DNA from: Flavobacterium sp.
Lineage (GTDB): Bacteria > Bacteroidota > Bacteroidia > Flavobacteriales > Flavobacteriaceae
Reading direction: 5' to 3'
Length of the DNA stretch: 6,771 nucleotides
Assembly (NCBI GenBank): GCA_024709705.1
Contig: JANJWE010000324.1
Coordinates: 1-6,771 of the forward strand
The notes beneath the pieces are model-generated. The model saw only the letters and a list, made by a program, of their open reading frames with translations. It was not told the DNA's origin and did not search any database. A program made the position numbers and the translations under genes. Positions 1 to 6,499 of this stretch are shown here, one piece after another. The stretch's first letter is position 1, and each line of letters opens with the position of its first letter.

Positions 1-2982
1 TCTTTCCGGAATCCATCCCGAGAAAGCATTGAGAATACTCACTTTAAACGAATCGGTATTAGATTCTGTCAATGTATTAACATAGGTTATACGATTCAAG
101 TTAATATCATTTTGTGTAAATGTATTTCCTATGGTCATAAGAGTCCCGTTTTTGAATAATTGACCTAATCCTGGGGTTTGTAATAGTGTGTAAACCTGAC
201 TTTGACTGTTTTGATTGGGCGTTGAAGCATTCATCTCTGTATTTAAAATCACTTTGGTACTAGAGATATCGGTTACAATTCCATTATTTTGAAAGGAAAG
301 TAAATTGATGATATTGGTTAAACTACAAATATCAATCCCAAATTGATTAATCTGTCCTCCATCTTGATTGTGATTGTCTACAACTTCCAACCACCAAACC
401 CCATCGGCAGGTAGATTGTTTAATACACTTAAAGGGTCTAAAGGTTTAACAACACCAGAAATTCCCGGATTGTTTCCGCAAACAATATTAGTTCCGCTAT
501 CATCAAGAGTGGCCACGATGTCATCTTCGCCACCACAAGGTTCTTCAAAAAGTATAATTTTAGGACTGCCAATACTTGCAGGACCATACAAGTTAATAGT
601 CATATCTTGTATCCAAGTATGTGAAATGTTGAGTCTAACATTTAAGTCGCCAATTGTATATCCTCCGGATATAGTTAATGGAACTGTAGCTATAGAATTG
701 GCAACGGTTCCAATAACGGCATTGTTATAATTGGTAGCATTAAACGGTATAGTGCAGAACAATAAACCCGTTTGAAAACTTGAAAACCCAAATTGAGTAG
801 CTGCACCACAACGGTTACTGGGTTTCACTCTCCAATAATAAACCGTTTGATCGTTTAAATTTGAAACCGTAAATGAGGTTTGTGTAGTGGTTGAAGTTCT
901 AATGATATTAGAAAAAGTAACATCTGTTGCCAATTCTACAATGTAATTTTCGGCATTTACATCGGGTTGCCAGTTTAAGGTTACTGTAGACCCTATGCTA
1001 GTTTGGCCGTTTGTAGGAGAGACACTCACAAACGGAGTAAAATTTGGGCTTAGAACTTTCAAAGTCACATATCGGGTTTCACTTTCAGTTCCGTTTGAAC
1101 CTGTAACTCCTACGGTGTAAACTCCAGGGTTCACGGCACTCAATTGAGATAAGGTTAAAGTAAAAAAGCCATCCGAATTCAACGAAGTTGAACTAAATTC
1201 AGCTAGGGCACCTTGGGGTACATCAGTAACAGAAAATGTAACATTTGGTCCGGATGTTTTTCTAAAATTAAATCCAAAAACGGCATTTTCACTCGAACAC
1301 AAAACTTGATCATAACCTTGAGGAACAAATCCAAAGGAAGATTGAATTCCGGTAATAATCAAACCAAAATCCTGAAAATTATCTACTAAATTTCCTTTAT
1401 GAGTTATAGTAATCGTATAGTCGCCACCATTTGCATTATCAATTTTTACCGATTCTACAGTATCTACATTATTGTCTGAATTTCGTAAAGCTGCTCGGGT
1501 AGCATCGGGTTGTAATTTCCAAGGATAAAAAACAGACGAACCTTGAGTGATACGGATATCTAAGTCGTTTACCAATGCAGGTGTAGGGTCATTTAATACA
1601 CCTATATTGGCTGTTCCGGGTACATCTGTCCAACTTATCGTGGCTATCAACGGAGTGTTGTTTGTAGATTTTACGGTTTTTGTATAAACCTGATTCTGAT
1701 TCAAACGCTCTTCAGAGACCCAAGAATTTAAACCATTGTTTGTGATTGTATTAGCTGCTGCTTTGGCGTTAATTAAACCCCACCCAAAACGAGCGTCCGG
1801 GCCAACAAGTCCGGCATCGTCTGCGGTATGACATGCTAAAGCTTTTAGAGTAGAAGCTTTTAAAAACTTTTGATTTAAATTGGAATAATGTTGTTGGATA
1901 AGTAATAAAGTACCCATAACATTAGGGCTTGCCATTGAGGTTCCGGATATGGTTAAATAAGCACTATCACTTGTACTGTTTGTGGAGTACAAACCGGAAC
2001 CGTTTCCGGTAATGTCAGGTTTTATACGCAAATCGTCTGATGGACCTTGACTGCTTCCTGCATTAATGTTTACCGAAACCAAATCTCCATTCATATTAAT
2101 ATTGGCATCCAATGCATTGGCAATTACCAAATTGTTTTTGGCATTTTTATTTCCCATTAACTTATCAAATCCAAATGTTGTGGGTGTTGAGTTGGTATTG
2201 CCACCATCATTTCCGGCGGATACAATCATTAAATAATAGGGTGATACATAATGTATCTGATCCCAAACTCTCGCATCCGGAGAATAAGCACCGGGATACC
2301 AATCACCCGGTGAATTGGCTAAAGGTGTACCATAAGAATGATTGGATAGTAAAAGTCCGTTTTGAATTTCTTGTAGAACTTCGGCCTCATCATTAGTCCA
2401 CGTAAAACTTTTTACGGTAGCCTGATTTGCCATTCCTTTTGCACTAAAATCCACTCCGGCAGCCGCCACAGTTCCTGTTACGTGAGTTGCATGAAAACTG
2501 TTGTTATTTAAACTAAAAACGCCATCACCAATAATAACTCTGTTGTTAAATTCCTGATGCGAAGCCCTTACTGGTCCGCCATCCCAAACTCCACCAACCA
2601 TGTTCTGACCATCCAGTTGTAGCCCCATAGCACCGCCAGAATTTAAAAAACTGGCACGAGAGGATAGGGCAGCAGCGGTGTTGTTTAAAGAAAAATATTT
2701 TGGGCTTCCATCCGGATACAACCCTACGAGTTCATCAAAACTTCCGTCTTCGTTATATTTATAAACCTCCCAACCGTTTATTTTAGCCAAAGCTAAAGCA
2801 CGTTCTCTATCTGAATTGTTTTTTTGAAGGAGTTCTTCTTGAAGGAGTTTGATTTTAGCCAAATCATATTGTTCTAAAATCTTTGCTTTTTGTTCCTCTG
2901 TTTGGGCAAATACAGAATTAGAAAATACTAATAAAAACAAAAGGCAAGTGTAAGAAATGTAAATTATGTAGGTTTTTTTCAT
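1..2982 (-). CDS. Secreted Kp43-like S8 (subtilisin) serine protease, multidomain, C-terminus cut by window edge
   Basis: An open frame of 994 codons runs from an ATG at 2982 to the window start with no stop, so the C-terminus is missing. Residues 1-26 form a signal peptide (MKK start, hydrophobic core, VFA|Q cleavage site). A charged, probably helical propeptide-like stretch follows to about residue 100. The subtilase domain shows the full catalytic set: D134 (VWDGG), H164 (FHATHVTGT), oxyanion N258 (SAGNDGG) and nucleophile S349 (GTSMASPN). Residues ~415-548 resemble the beta-barrel that follows the catalytic domain in Kp43-type subtilases (ISWTDVPG, LVNDLDIRI). Next come an Ig-like stretch (~560-648), a fibronectin type III domain (~650-745), a P/proprotein-convertase-type beta domain (~750-887, with TWIQDMTINLYGP and GVWWLEVVDN) and the start of a CSPG/cadherin-like repeat (~890-994, GNTFTQNDINLNRITYVN). 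The enzyme should be exported and digest extracellular protein. A type IX sorting domain is expected beyond the window but cannot be seen. Domain borders are by eye; the catalytic assignment is firm. Confidence 0.96.
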   Translation of the reverse strand, partial: MKKTYIIYISYTCLLFLLVFSNSVFAQTEEQKAKILEQYDLAKIKLLQEELLQKNNSDRERALALAKINGWEVYKYNEDGSFDELVGLYPDGSPKYFSLNNTAAALSSRASFLNSGGAMGLQLDGQNMVGGVWDGGPVRASHQEFNNRVIIGDGVFSLNNNSFHATHVTGTVAAAGVDFSAKGMANQATVKSFTWTNDEAEVLQEIQNGLLLSNHSYGTPLANSPGDWYPGAYSPDARVWDQIHYVSPYYLMIVSAGNDGGNTNSTPTTFGFDKLMGNKNAKNNLVIANALDANINMNGDLVSVNINAGSSQGPSDDLRIKPDITGNGSGLYSTNSTSDSAYLTISGTSMASPNVMGTLLLIQQHYSNLNQKFLKASTLKALACHTADDAGLVGPDARFGWGLINAKAAANTITNNGLNSWVSEERLNQNQVYTKTVKSTNNTPLIATISWTDVPGTANIGVLNDPTPALVNDLDIRITQGSSVFYPWKLQPDATRAALRNSDNNVDTVESVKIDNANGGDYTITITHKGNLVDNFQDFGLIITGIQSSFGFVPQGYDQVLCSSENAVFGFNFRKTSGPNVTFSVTDVPQGALAEFSSTSLNSDGFFTLTLSQLSAVNPGVYTVGVTGSNGTESETRYVTLKVLSPNFTPFVSVSPTNGQTSIGSTVTLNWQPDVNAENYIVELATDVTFSNIIRTSTTTQTSFTVSNLNDQTVYYWRVKPSNRCGAATQFGFSSFQTGLLFCTIPFNATNYNNAVIGTVANSIATVPLTISGGYTIGDLNVRLNISHTWIQDMTINLYGPASIGSPKIILFEEPCGGEDDIVATLDDSGTNIVCGNNPGISGVVKPLDPLSVLNNLPADGVWWLEVVDNHNQDGGQINQFGIDICSLTNIINLLSFQNNGIVTDISSTKVILNTEMNASTPNQNSQSQVYTLLQTPGLGQLFKNGTLMTIGNTFTQNDINLNRITYVNTLTESNTDSFKVSILNAFSGWIPER

Positions 2983-3001
2983 GGTATTGTGCAATTTTTT
3001 T

Positions 3002-3009
3002 CAAATATA
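3002..3009 (-). promoter_or_regulatory. Bacteroidota-type -7 promoter box for the S8 protease gene
   Basis: On the minus strand this reads TATATTTG, an exact match to the TAnnTTTG -7 element known from Flavobacterium and Bacteroides. It ends 19 bases before the protease ATG at 2982, leaving a short leader. No clear TTG/TTTG -33 element lies at the expected distance upstream, and the surroundings are very AT-rich, so a chance match is possible. No Shine-Dalgarno sequence is visible before the ATG, which is usual in this phylum. Confidence 0.5.
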
Positions 3010-3098
3010 TTAAATTTTACGAATTTATTTTAATTTCTATTATTGAAAGAAATTATAGTTTTATAATACAAGTAAAACTCAGAATAGTTTAATTTTAT

Positions 3099-3117
3099 AC
3101 CCTATACAATTTAGGGT
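3099..3117. promoter_or_regulatory. Inverted repeat in the divergent intergenic region, possible operator
   Basis: The arms ACCCTA (3099-3104) and TAGGGT (3112-3117) are perfect inverted repeats with a 7-base spacer. They hold most of the G/C bases of an otherwise very AT-rich intergenic stretch. The dyad sits 38-56 bases before the ABC ATPase start, just upstream of a TATATTTA sequence (3123-3130) that is one mismatch from the TAnnTTTG -7 consensus, so it overlaps the area where the -33 element would lie. A TTTT follows the right arm, so a weak hairpin terminator is an alternative. However, both flanking genes point away from this region and neither needs a terminator here. Operator function is inference. 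Confidence 0.3.
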
Positions 3118-3122
3118 TTTCT

Positions 3123-3130
3123 TATATTTA
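3123..3130 (+). promoter_or_regulatory. Candidate -7 box for the ABC ATPase gene
   Basis: TATATTTA matches the Bacteroidota TAnnTTTG element at all but the last position and ends 24 bases before the ATG at 3155. That spacing fits a short leader. No -33 TTG is visible upstream, so this is a weak call based on position and partial consensus. Confidence 0.3.
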
Positions 3131-3154
3131 CGTTTCAATGCCAATTTTAGATTT

Positions 3155-4843
3155 ATGGACAAAACCCCTCTTTTAAGGATTCAAAATTTAACGCTTTCTT
3201 TTTTGCGAGAGAATCAGTTTCATACGGTTGTATCGGATATAAATTTTGAAGTTTTCCCAAACGAAATTATTGGAATTGTTGGAGAATCGGGTTCCGGAAA
3301 ATCGGTTTCTACATTGGCTATTATGGGCTTGTTACCTCAAAAAGTATGTAAAATTGAAAAAGGGAATATTTATTTTCAATCGGATGATTTAACTCAGTTT
3401 TCAGAAAAAGAATTTCAAAAAATTAGAGGAAACGAAATCGCTATGATTTTTCAAGAGCCTATGAGTTCATTAAATCCATCCATGAAATGTGGTAAGCAAG
3501 TGGCTGAAATTTTGGCTCAACATACTTCATTAAATACAAAAGAGATCAAGCAAGAAGTTATAGCTTTATTTCATAAAGTAAAACTACCCAATCCGGAGAT
3601 AATTTTTGAAAAGTACCCGCATCAAATTTCCGGAGGTCAAAAACAAAGAGTAATGATTGCCATGGCTATTGCATGTAAGCCAAAATTACTCATAGCCGAT
3701 GAGCCTACTACGGCTTTGGACGTAACGGTTCAAAAAGAAATTATTTTGCTACTCAAAGAAATTCAAAAAGAAACTAAAATGAGTATTCTTTTTATCTCCC
3801 ATGATTTGTCTTTGGTTGCAGAAATCGCTCAGAGAGTTCTCGTTTTGTATCAAGGAAAAATGGTTGAACAAGGTTTGGCGAAAGACGTTTTTAACCATCC
3901 CAAGCATTTATATACACAAGCTTTGATAGCTTCCAGACCCACATTAGAGGCTCGTTTAAAACGCCTTCCCACTATTCAGGATTATATGCTCAATCAAGTT
4001 GAAAAGCAAATCATAACCCCAGATTTAAGGGCTAAGCATCAGGCTAAGATGTACACCAATTCCCCTTTATTGGAAGTTAAAAATGTAAATAAAGTTTATT
4101 TTTCAAGAATGGGTCTATTTGGAAAAACAACGACTTTTCAAGCTGTAGACAATGTGAGTTTTTCGGTATATGAGGGAGAAACTTTAGGTTTGGTTGGCGA
4201 ATCGGGTTGTGGCAAGTCTACATTAGGGAATGCTATTTTACAATTGGACAAGGCTACATCCGGTTCCATTTTGTATCGCGGTAAAAATATTTCGAACTTG
4301 ACAGGAAGCGAATTAAGAGTATTAAGAAAAGAAATTCAACTCATTTTTCAAGACCCTTTTTCATCTTTAAACCCCAGAATTCCTGTAGGGAAAGCTATTA
4401 TGGAACCCATGATAGTGCACAAATTATACGATTCCAATGCAACCCGTAAAGCTAAAGTGGTTGAAATTTTAGAACGTGTAGGTCTTACAGAAGATCATTT
4501 TAACCGCTATCCTCATGAGTTTTCCGGTGGTCAAAGGCAACGTATAGGAATAGCCAGAACAATAGCACTTCAACCTAAATTGATTGTGTGTGACGAATCG
4601 GTTTCAGCTTTAGATATTTCGGTACAAGCTCAGGTATTGAATTTATTAAATGAATTAAAAGAAAATTTCGGATTTACCTATATTTTTATTTCCCATGATT
4701 TGGCAGTGGTTAAATACATGAGCGACCAGGTTTTGGTAATGAATAAAGGTAAAATTGAAGAAATAGCTGATGCCGACGAACTATATGCCAATCCAAAAAG
4801 TAATTACACTAAAAAATTGATTGAAGCAATCCCGAAAGGATAA
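3155..4843 (+). CDS. Fused double-domain ABC transporter ATPase, oligopeptide/dipeptide (Opp/Dpp/YejF) type
   Basis: This 562-residue cytoplasmic subunit should power an inner-membrane peptide-family importer; both ATPase halves, separate genes in Opp/Dpp systems, are fused as in YejF. Half 1: Walker A GESGSGKS (43-50), Q-loop Q100 (FQEPMSSLNP), signature ISGGQ (158-162), Walker B LLIADEPT (178-185), H-loop H216. The linker has the oligopeptide-transporter C-terminal motif HPKHLYTQALIASRPT (248-263). Half 2: Walker A GESGCGKST (348-356), Q399, signature FSGGQ (456-460), Walker B LIVCDES (476-482), H514, then NPKSNYTKKLIEAIP at the end, a second copy of the linker-type motif. Both sites look active. 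An upstream ATG at 3138 is out of frame, so 3155 is the start. No permease or binding-protein gene is adjacent, so the substrate (di/oligopeptide, nickel or another Opp-family ligand) cannot be fixed. The gene stands alone, divergent from the protease, and its TAA directly abuts the stop of the next gene. Confidence 0.95.
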   Translation: MDKTPLLRIQNLTLSFLRENQFHTVVSDINFEVFPNEIIGIVGESGSGKSVSTLAIMGLLPQKVCKIEKGNIYFQSDDLTQFSEKEFQKIRGNEIAMIFQEPMSSLNPSMKCGKQVAEILAQHTSLNTKEIKQEVIALFHKVKLPNPEIIFEKYPHQISGGQKQRVMIAMAIACKPKLLIADEPTTALDVTVQKEIILLLKEIQKETKMSILFISHDLSLVAEIAQRVLVLYQGKMVEQGLAKDVFNHPKHLYTQALIASRPTLEARLKRLPTIQDYMLNQVEKQIITPDLRAKHQAKMYTNSPLLEVKNVNKVYFSRMGLFGKTTTFQAVDNVSFSVYEGETLGLVGESGCGKSTLGNAILQLDKATSGSILYRGKNISNLTGSELRVLRKEIQLIFQDPFSSLNPRIPVGKAIMEPMIVHKLYDSNATRKAKVVEILERVGLTEDHFNRYPHEFSGGQRQRIGIARTIALQPKLIVCDESVSALDISVQAQVLNLLNELKENFGFTYIFISHDLAVVKYMSDQVLVMNKGKIEEIADADELYANPKSNYTKKLIEAIPKG

Positions 4844-4846
4844 TTA
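4841..4846. other. Abutting convergent stop codons (TAATTA)
   Basis: The palindrome TAATTA holds the TAA stop of the plus-strand ABC gene (4841-4843) and, on the other strand, the TAA stop of the YD-repeat gene (4844-4846). There are no bases between the two convergent genes. Any terminator must lie inside the opposite coding sequence. I see no convincing hairpin followed by a T-tract; a T-run at about 4874-4880 has no clear stem before it. Confidence 0.9.
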
Positions 4847-5902
4847 ATAGTATTGAATTTTTCGAAGATAAATGTTTTTTTGCCATTCCGGTTTAGGTTC
4901 ACTTCCATTGTAACTGGTGTTAATGAGATTTAAAACTATCATTTCAATCCAATTTCCCAAATTGTCATAATTCAATTTTGTCTCAGAGCGAAGTTCATTC
5001 TTGTCGTTATAATACTTTTTTGAGCGAAGTTTATTTTGAGCATCGTATTCCAAAATCCGTGTAGAGGTCGTTTTATTATTGTAAGTTTCAGTAATTCGAG
5101 TAATTTTTATACCCTTTTCAAAATAGCTGATTTCTGAAGTTCTCAATTGCAATGTTTCGTTTTGAGGATTTTTTAAGTATTTGAATACTTTTACTGAATC
5201 CGGATTGGATTCATATACATAATGGTATTCACTGACTCTGTTGCCTTGCCAAATTTTCTCGATTTTTTTTCGGTTTTGAGAGTCATATTCCAATGTACTT
5301 TTAGAATCGTTATGACGCATAACATGTATTGATTCGATAAGTAAACCCTTGTTGTTATAGGAATTTTTGATGTATTCTGGTTTTTTTTCCCCTTCATCAT
5401 CAAAAGTTTCAGAGGTCAATAAATTGGAATTTTTATCAAAAGTGTGTCTCTTTTCCCAGATTAGGTAACCTTCGGGATTATAGGTTTTTGCTAAAACAAC
5501 ATTTCCTTTTTTGTCTGTTGTTTTAATAGTTTTAAATGTTCTTTTGGGATCGGCGGTCACATAGCCGGTGTAAGGGTTTTTTTGATTTTCTTTGATAGAA
5601 AAGTAAGCAAAAGCTTTGTCTAAATCATCACAATAATCACATAAATCCGTTATGATTTGATTTTTAGCATACTCGTTACGTTCAAAAGTATTTATTCTAT
5701 TATCATAATACGTTTTAAATTGGATAACACGGCCTTTTGAATCAAATAGGGTTTGTTCTATTGTTGTTTCTTTGGCTTTATCCTTAGTAACAGTAAGTTC
5801 TATGGATTTGATTTTCCCTTTTAGAACTTCATTTTCAAGTTTGTATTCTTGGGAAAAGCCAAAGGACCAAAAGAATAATACAATCCAAAGAAGTTTATTC
5901 AT
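4844..5902 (-). CDS. Exported YD/RHS-like short-repeat protein of unknown function
   Basis: This 352-residue protein begins with a signal peptide (MNKLLWIVLFFWSFGFS, cleavage probably before Q18; no lipobox Cys), so it should be periplasmic or outer-surface. The rest is lysine-rich beta-strand sequence with about nine degenerate YD-type units of the form (Y/F/T)(D/N)xx(G/N)xxx: near residues 53, 129, 141, 155, 182, 206, 286, 298 and 312. The last unit (YDNLGNWIEM) and the terminal RKIQYY resemble the ending of small YD-repeat proteins common in Bacteroidota. A CDYC pair at 88-91 could form a disulfide. It is far shorter than true RHS toxins and has no visible toxin or peptidase domain, so a structural or binding role is likelier, but that is inference. 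The start lies 24 bases after the stop of the CoA-transferase gene, so the two are probably co-transcribed. A second frame inside it (5191-5403) is a shadow. Confidence 0.88.
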   Translation of the reverse strand: MNKLLWIVLFFWSFGFSQEYKLENEVLKGKIKSIELTVTKDKAKETTIEQTLFDSKGRVIQFKTYYDNRINTFERNEYAKNQIITDLCDYCDDLDKAFAYFSIKENQKNPYTGYVTADPKRTFKTIKTTDKKGNVVLAKTYNPEGYLIWEKRHTFDKNSNLLTSETFDDEGEKKPEYIKNSYNNKGLLIESIHVMRHNDSKSTLEYDSQNRKKIEKIWQGNRVSEYHYVYESNPDSVKVFKYLKNPQNETLQLRTSEISYFEKGIKITRITETYNNKTTSTRILEYDAQNKLRSKKYYNDKNELRSETKLNYDNLGNWIEMIVLNLINTSYNGSEPKPEWQKNIYLRKIQYY

Positions 5903-5926
5903 TCCTCTATTCTTTTTAGTACAACA

Positions 5927-6427
5927 TTAATCTAGAACCATTTCCGGAATATCACCTTCTATAATAAGTGTTCCTTCAGTAGCTTTAATAATTTCTTCAA
6001 CGGAAACACCTGGAGCTCTTTCTAAGAGTTTAAAACCTTTGGGCGTGACATCTAATACAGCTAATTCGGTTACTACTTTTTTTACACAGCCCACACCGGT
6101 TAGGGGCAAGCTACATTTTTTCAACACTTTTGATTCACCAGCTTTATTTACATGCATCATGGCCACAATAATATTTTCGGCAGAAGCTACTAAATCCATG
6201 GCTCCGCCCATACCTTTTACCATCTTGCCAGGAATTTTCCAATTGGCAATATCACCGTTTTCGGCAACTTCCATCGCTCCTAAAATGGTTAAATCTACTT
6301 TTTTACTGCGTATCATGCCAAAACTGAAAGCCGAATCAAAAAAACTCGCTCCGGGTAAAGTAGTAATGGTTTGTTTTCCGGCATTAATAATATCGGCATC
6401 TTCTTCTCCTTCAAAAGGGAAAGGACC
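5927..6427 (-). CDS. scoB: 3-oxoacid CoA-transferase subunit B (succinyl-CoA:acetoacetate type), 5' part lost at junction
   Basis: Subunit B of the heteromeric family I CoA-transferase moves CoA between succinyl-CoA and acetoacetate in ketone-body and butyrate-type metabolism. The frame stays open upstream of the internal ATG at 6316. It reads back through PGASFFDSAFSFGMIR and ADIINAGKQT to GPFPFEGEED, all hallmark ScoB/AtoA sequence, giving 166 residues. Other conserved blocks are ILGAMEVAENGDIANWKIPG, KMVKGMGGAMDLVA, CSLPLTGVGCV and ERAPGVSVEEI. Full family members are about 215-220 residues, so about 50 N-terminal residues are missing, including the ENG region that carries the catalytic glutamate. 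Upstream of GPFP the frame reads PICGR instead of the expected G(M/V/L)-type sequence, and the DNA turns GC-rich at the same point. The break therefore looks like an assembly or cloning join rather than a natural pseudogene. Subunit A would normally lie upstream. The substrate is inferred from the family; a butyrate/acetate-type transferase is the alternative. Confidence 0.93.
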   Translation of the reverse strand, partial: GPFPFEGEEDADIINAGKQTITTLPGASFFDSAFSFGMIRSKKVDLTILGAMEVAENGDIANWKIPGKMVKGMGGAMDLVASAENIIVAMMHVNKAGESKVLKKCSLPLTGVGCVKKVVTELAVLDVTPKGFKLLERAPGVSVEEIIKATEGTLIIEGDIPEMVLD

Positions 6428-6434
6428 GCGTCCG
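6425..6434. other. Composition and homology breakpoint (probable chimeric contig join)
   Basis: To the left, AT-rich Flavobacteria-like coding sequence for ScoB runs without flaw to the codon for the Gly of GPFP (6425-6427). To the right, the DNA is GC-rich to the end of the window, the ScoB similarity ends at once, and the next recognisable gene is a proteobacterial-type greB. No integrase, transposase, tRNA or direct repeat marks the boundary. The exact breakpoint is uncertain by a few bases, because a codon for the next expected Gly (6431-6433) could match by chance. Confidence 0.85.
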
Positions 6435-6447
6435 CAGATGGGGACGC
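6428..6447. repeat. Short inverted repeat at the junction edge
   Basis: GCGTCC (6428-6433) and GGACGC (6442-6447) are perfect 6-base arms around an 8-base loop. They start at the first bases of the GC-rich segment, about 52 bases past the greB stop. It could be the tail of a greB terminator, although no T-tract follows in the greB direction before the join, or a foldback that helped create the chimera. A 6-base GC-rich dyad in GC-rich DNA may also be chance. Confidence 0.3.
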
Positions 6448-6499
6448 ACTTCCGGCTTTCAAGCCCCTGCCACGCGCTCGTCGCTCGCCCGCCCTGCGC

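Noticed and set aside
374..730. Plus-strand open frame of 118 codons
   Set aside because: It lies antisense to the P-domain part of the protease, whose frame is continuous and has clear homology; the plus-strand product has no recognisable features.
2112..2396. Plus-strand open frame of 94 codons
   Set aside because: It is antisense to the catalytic domain of the protease, which holds the oxyanion Asn motif here; a shadow frame.
2824..2849. Direct repeat of an 11-base unit (TTGAAGGAGTT) with 15-base period
   Set aside because: It encodes the helical LLQEELLQK stretch near the protease N-terminus; a small coding repeat with no sign of mobile or regulatory function.
3052..3067. ATTATA-GTTT-TATAAT inverted repeat
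   Set aside because: It is made of A/T arms in a very AT-rich intergenic region, so it is expected by chance and unlikely to be stable.
4844..5902. RHS/YD polymorphic toxin
   Set aside because: The protein is too short, has no RHS core motif, no C-terminal toxin domain and no immunity gene next to it.
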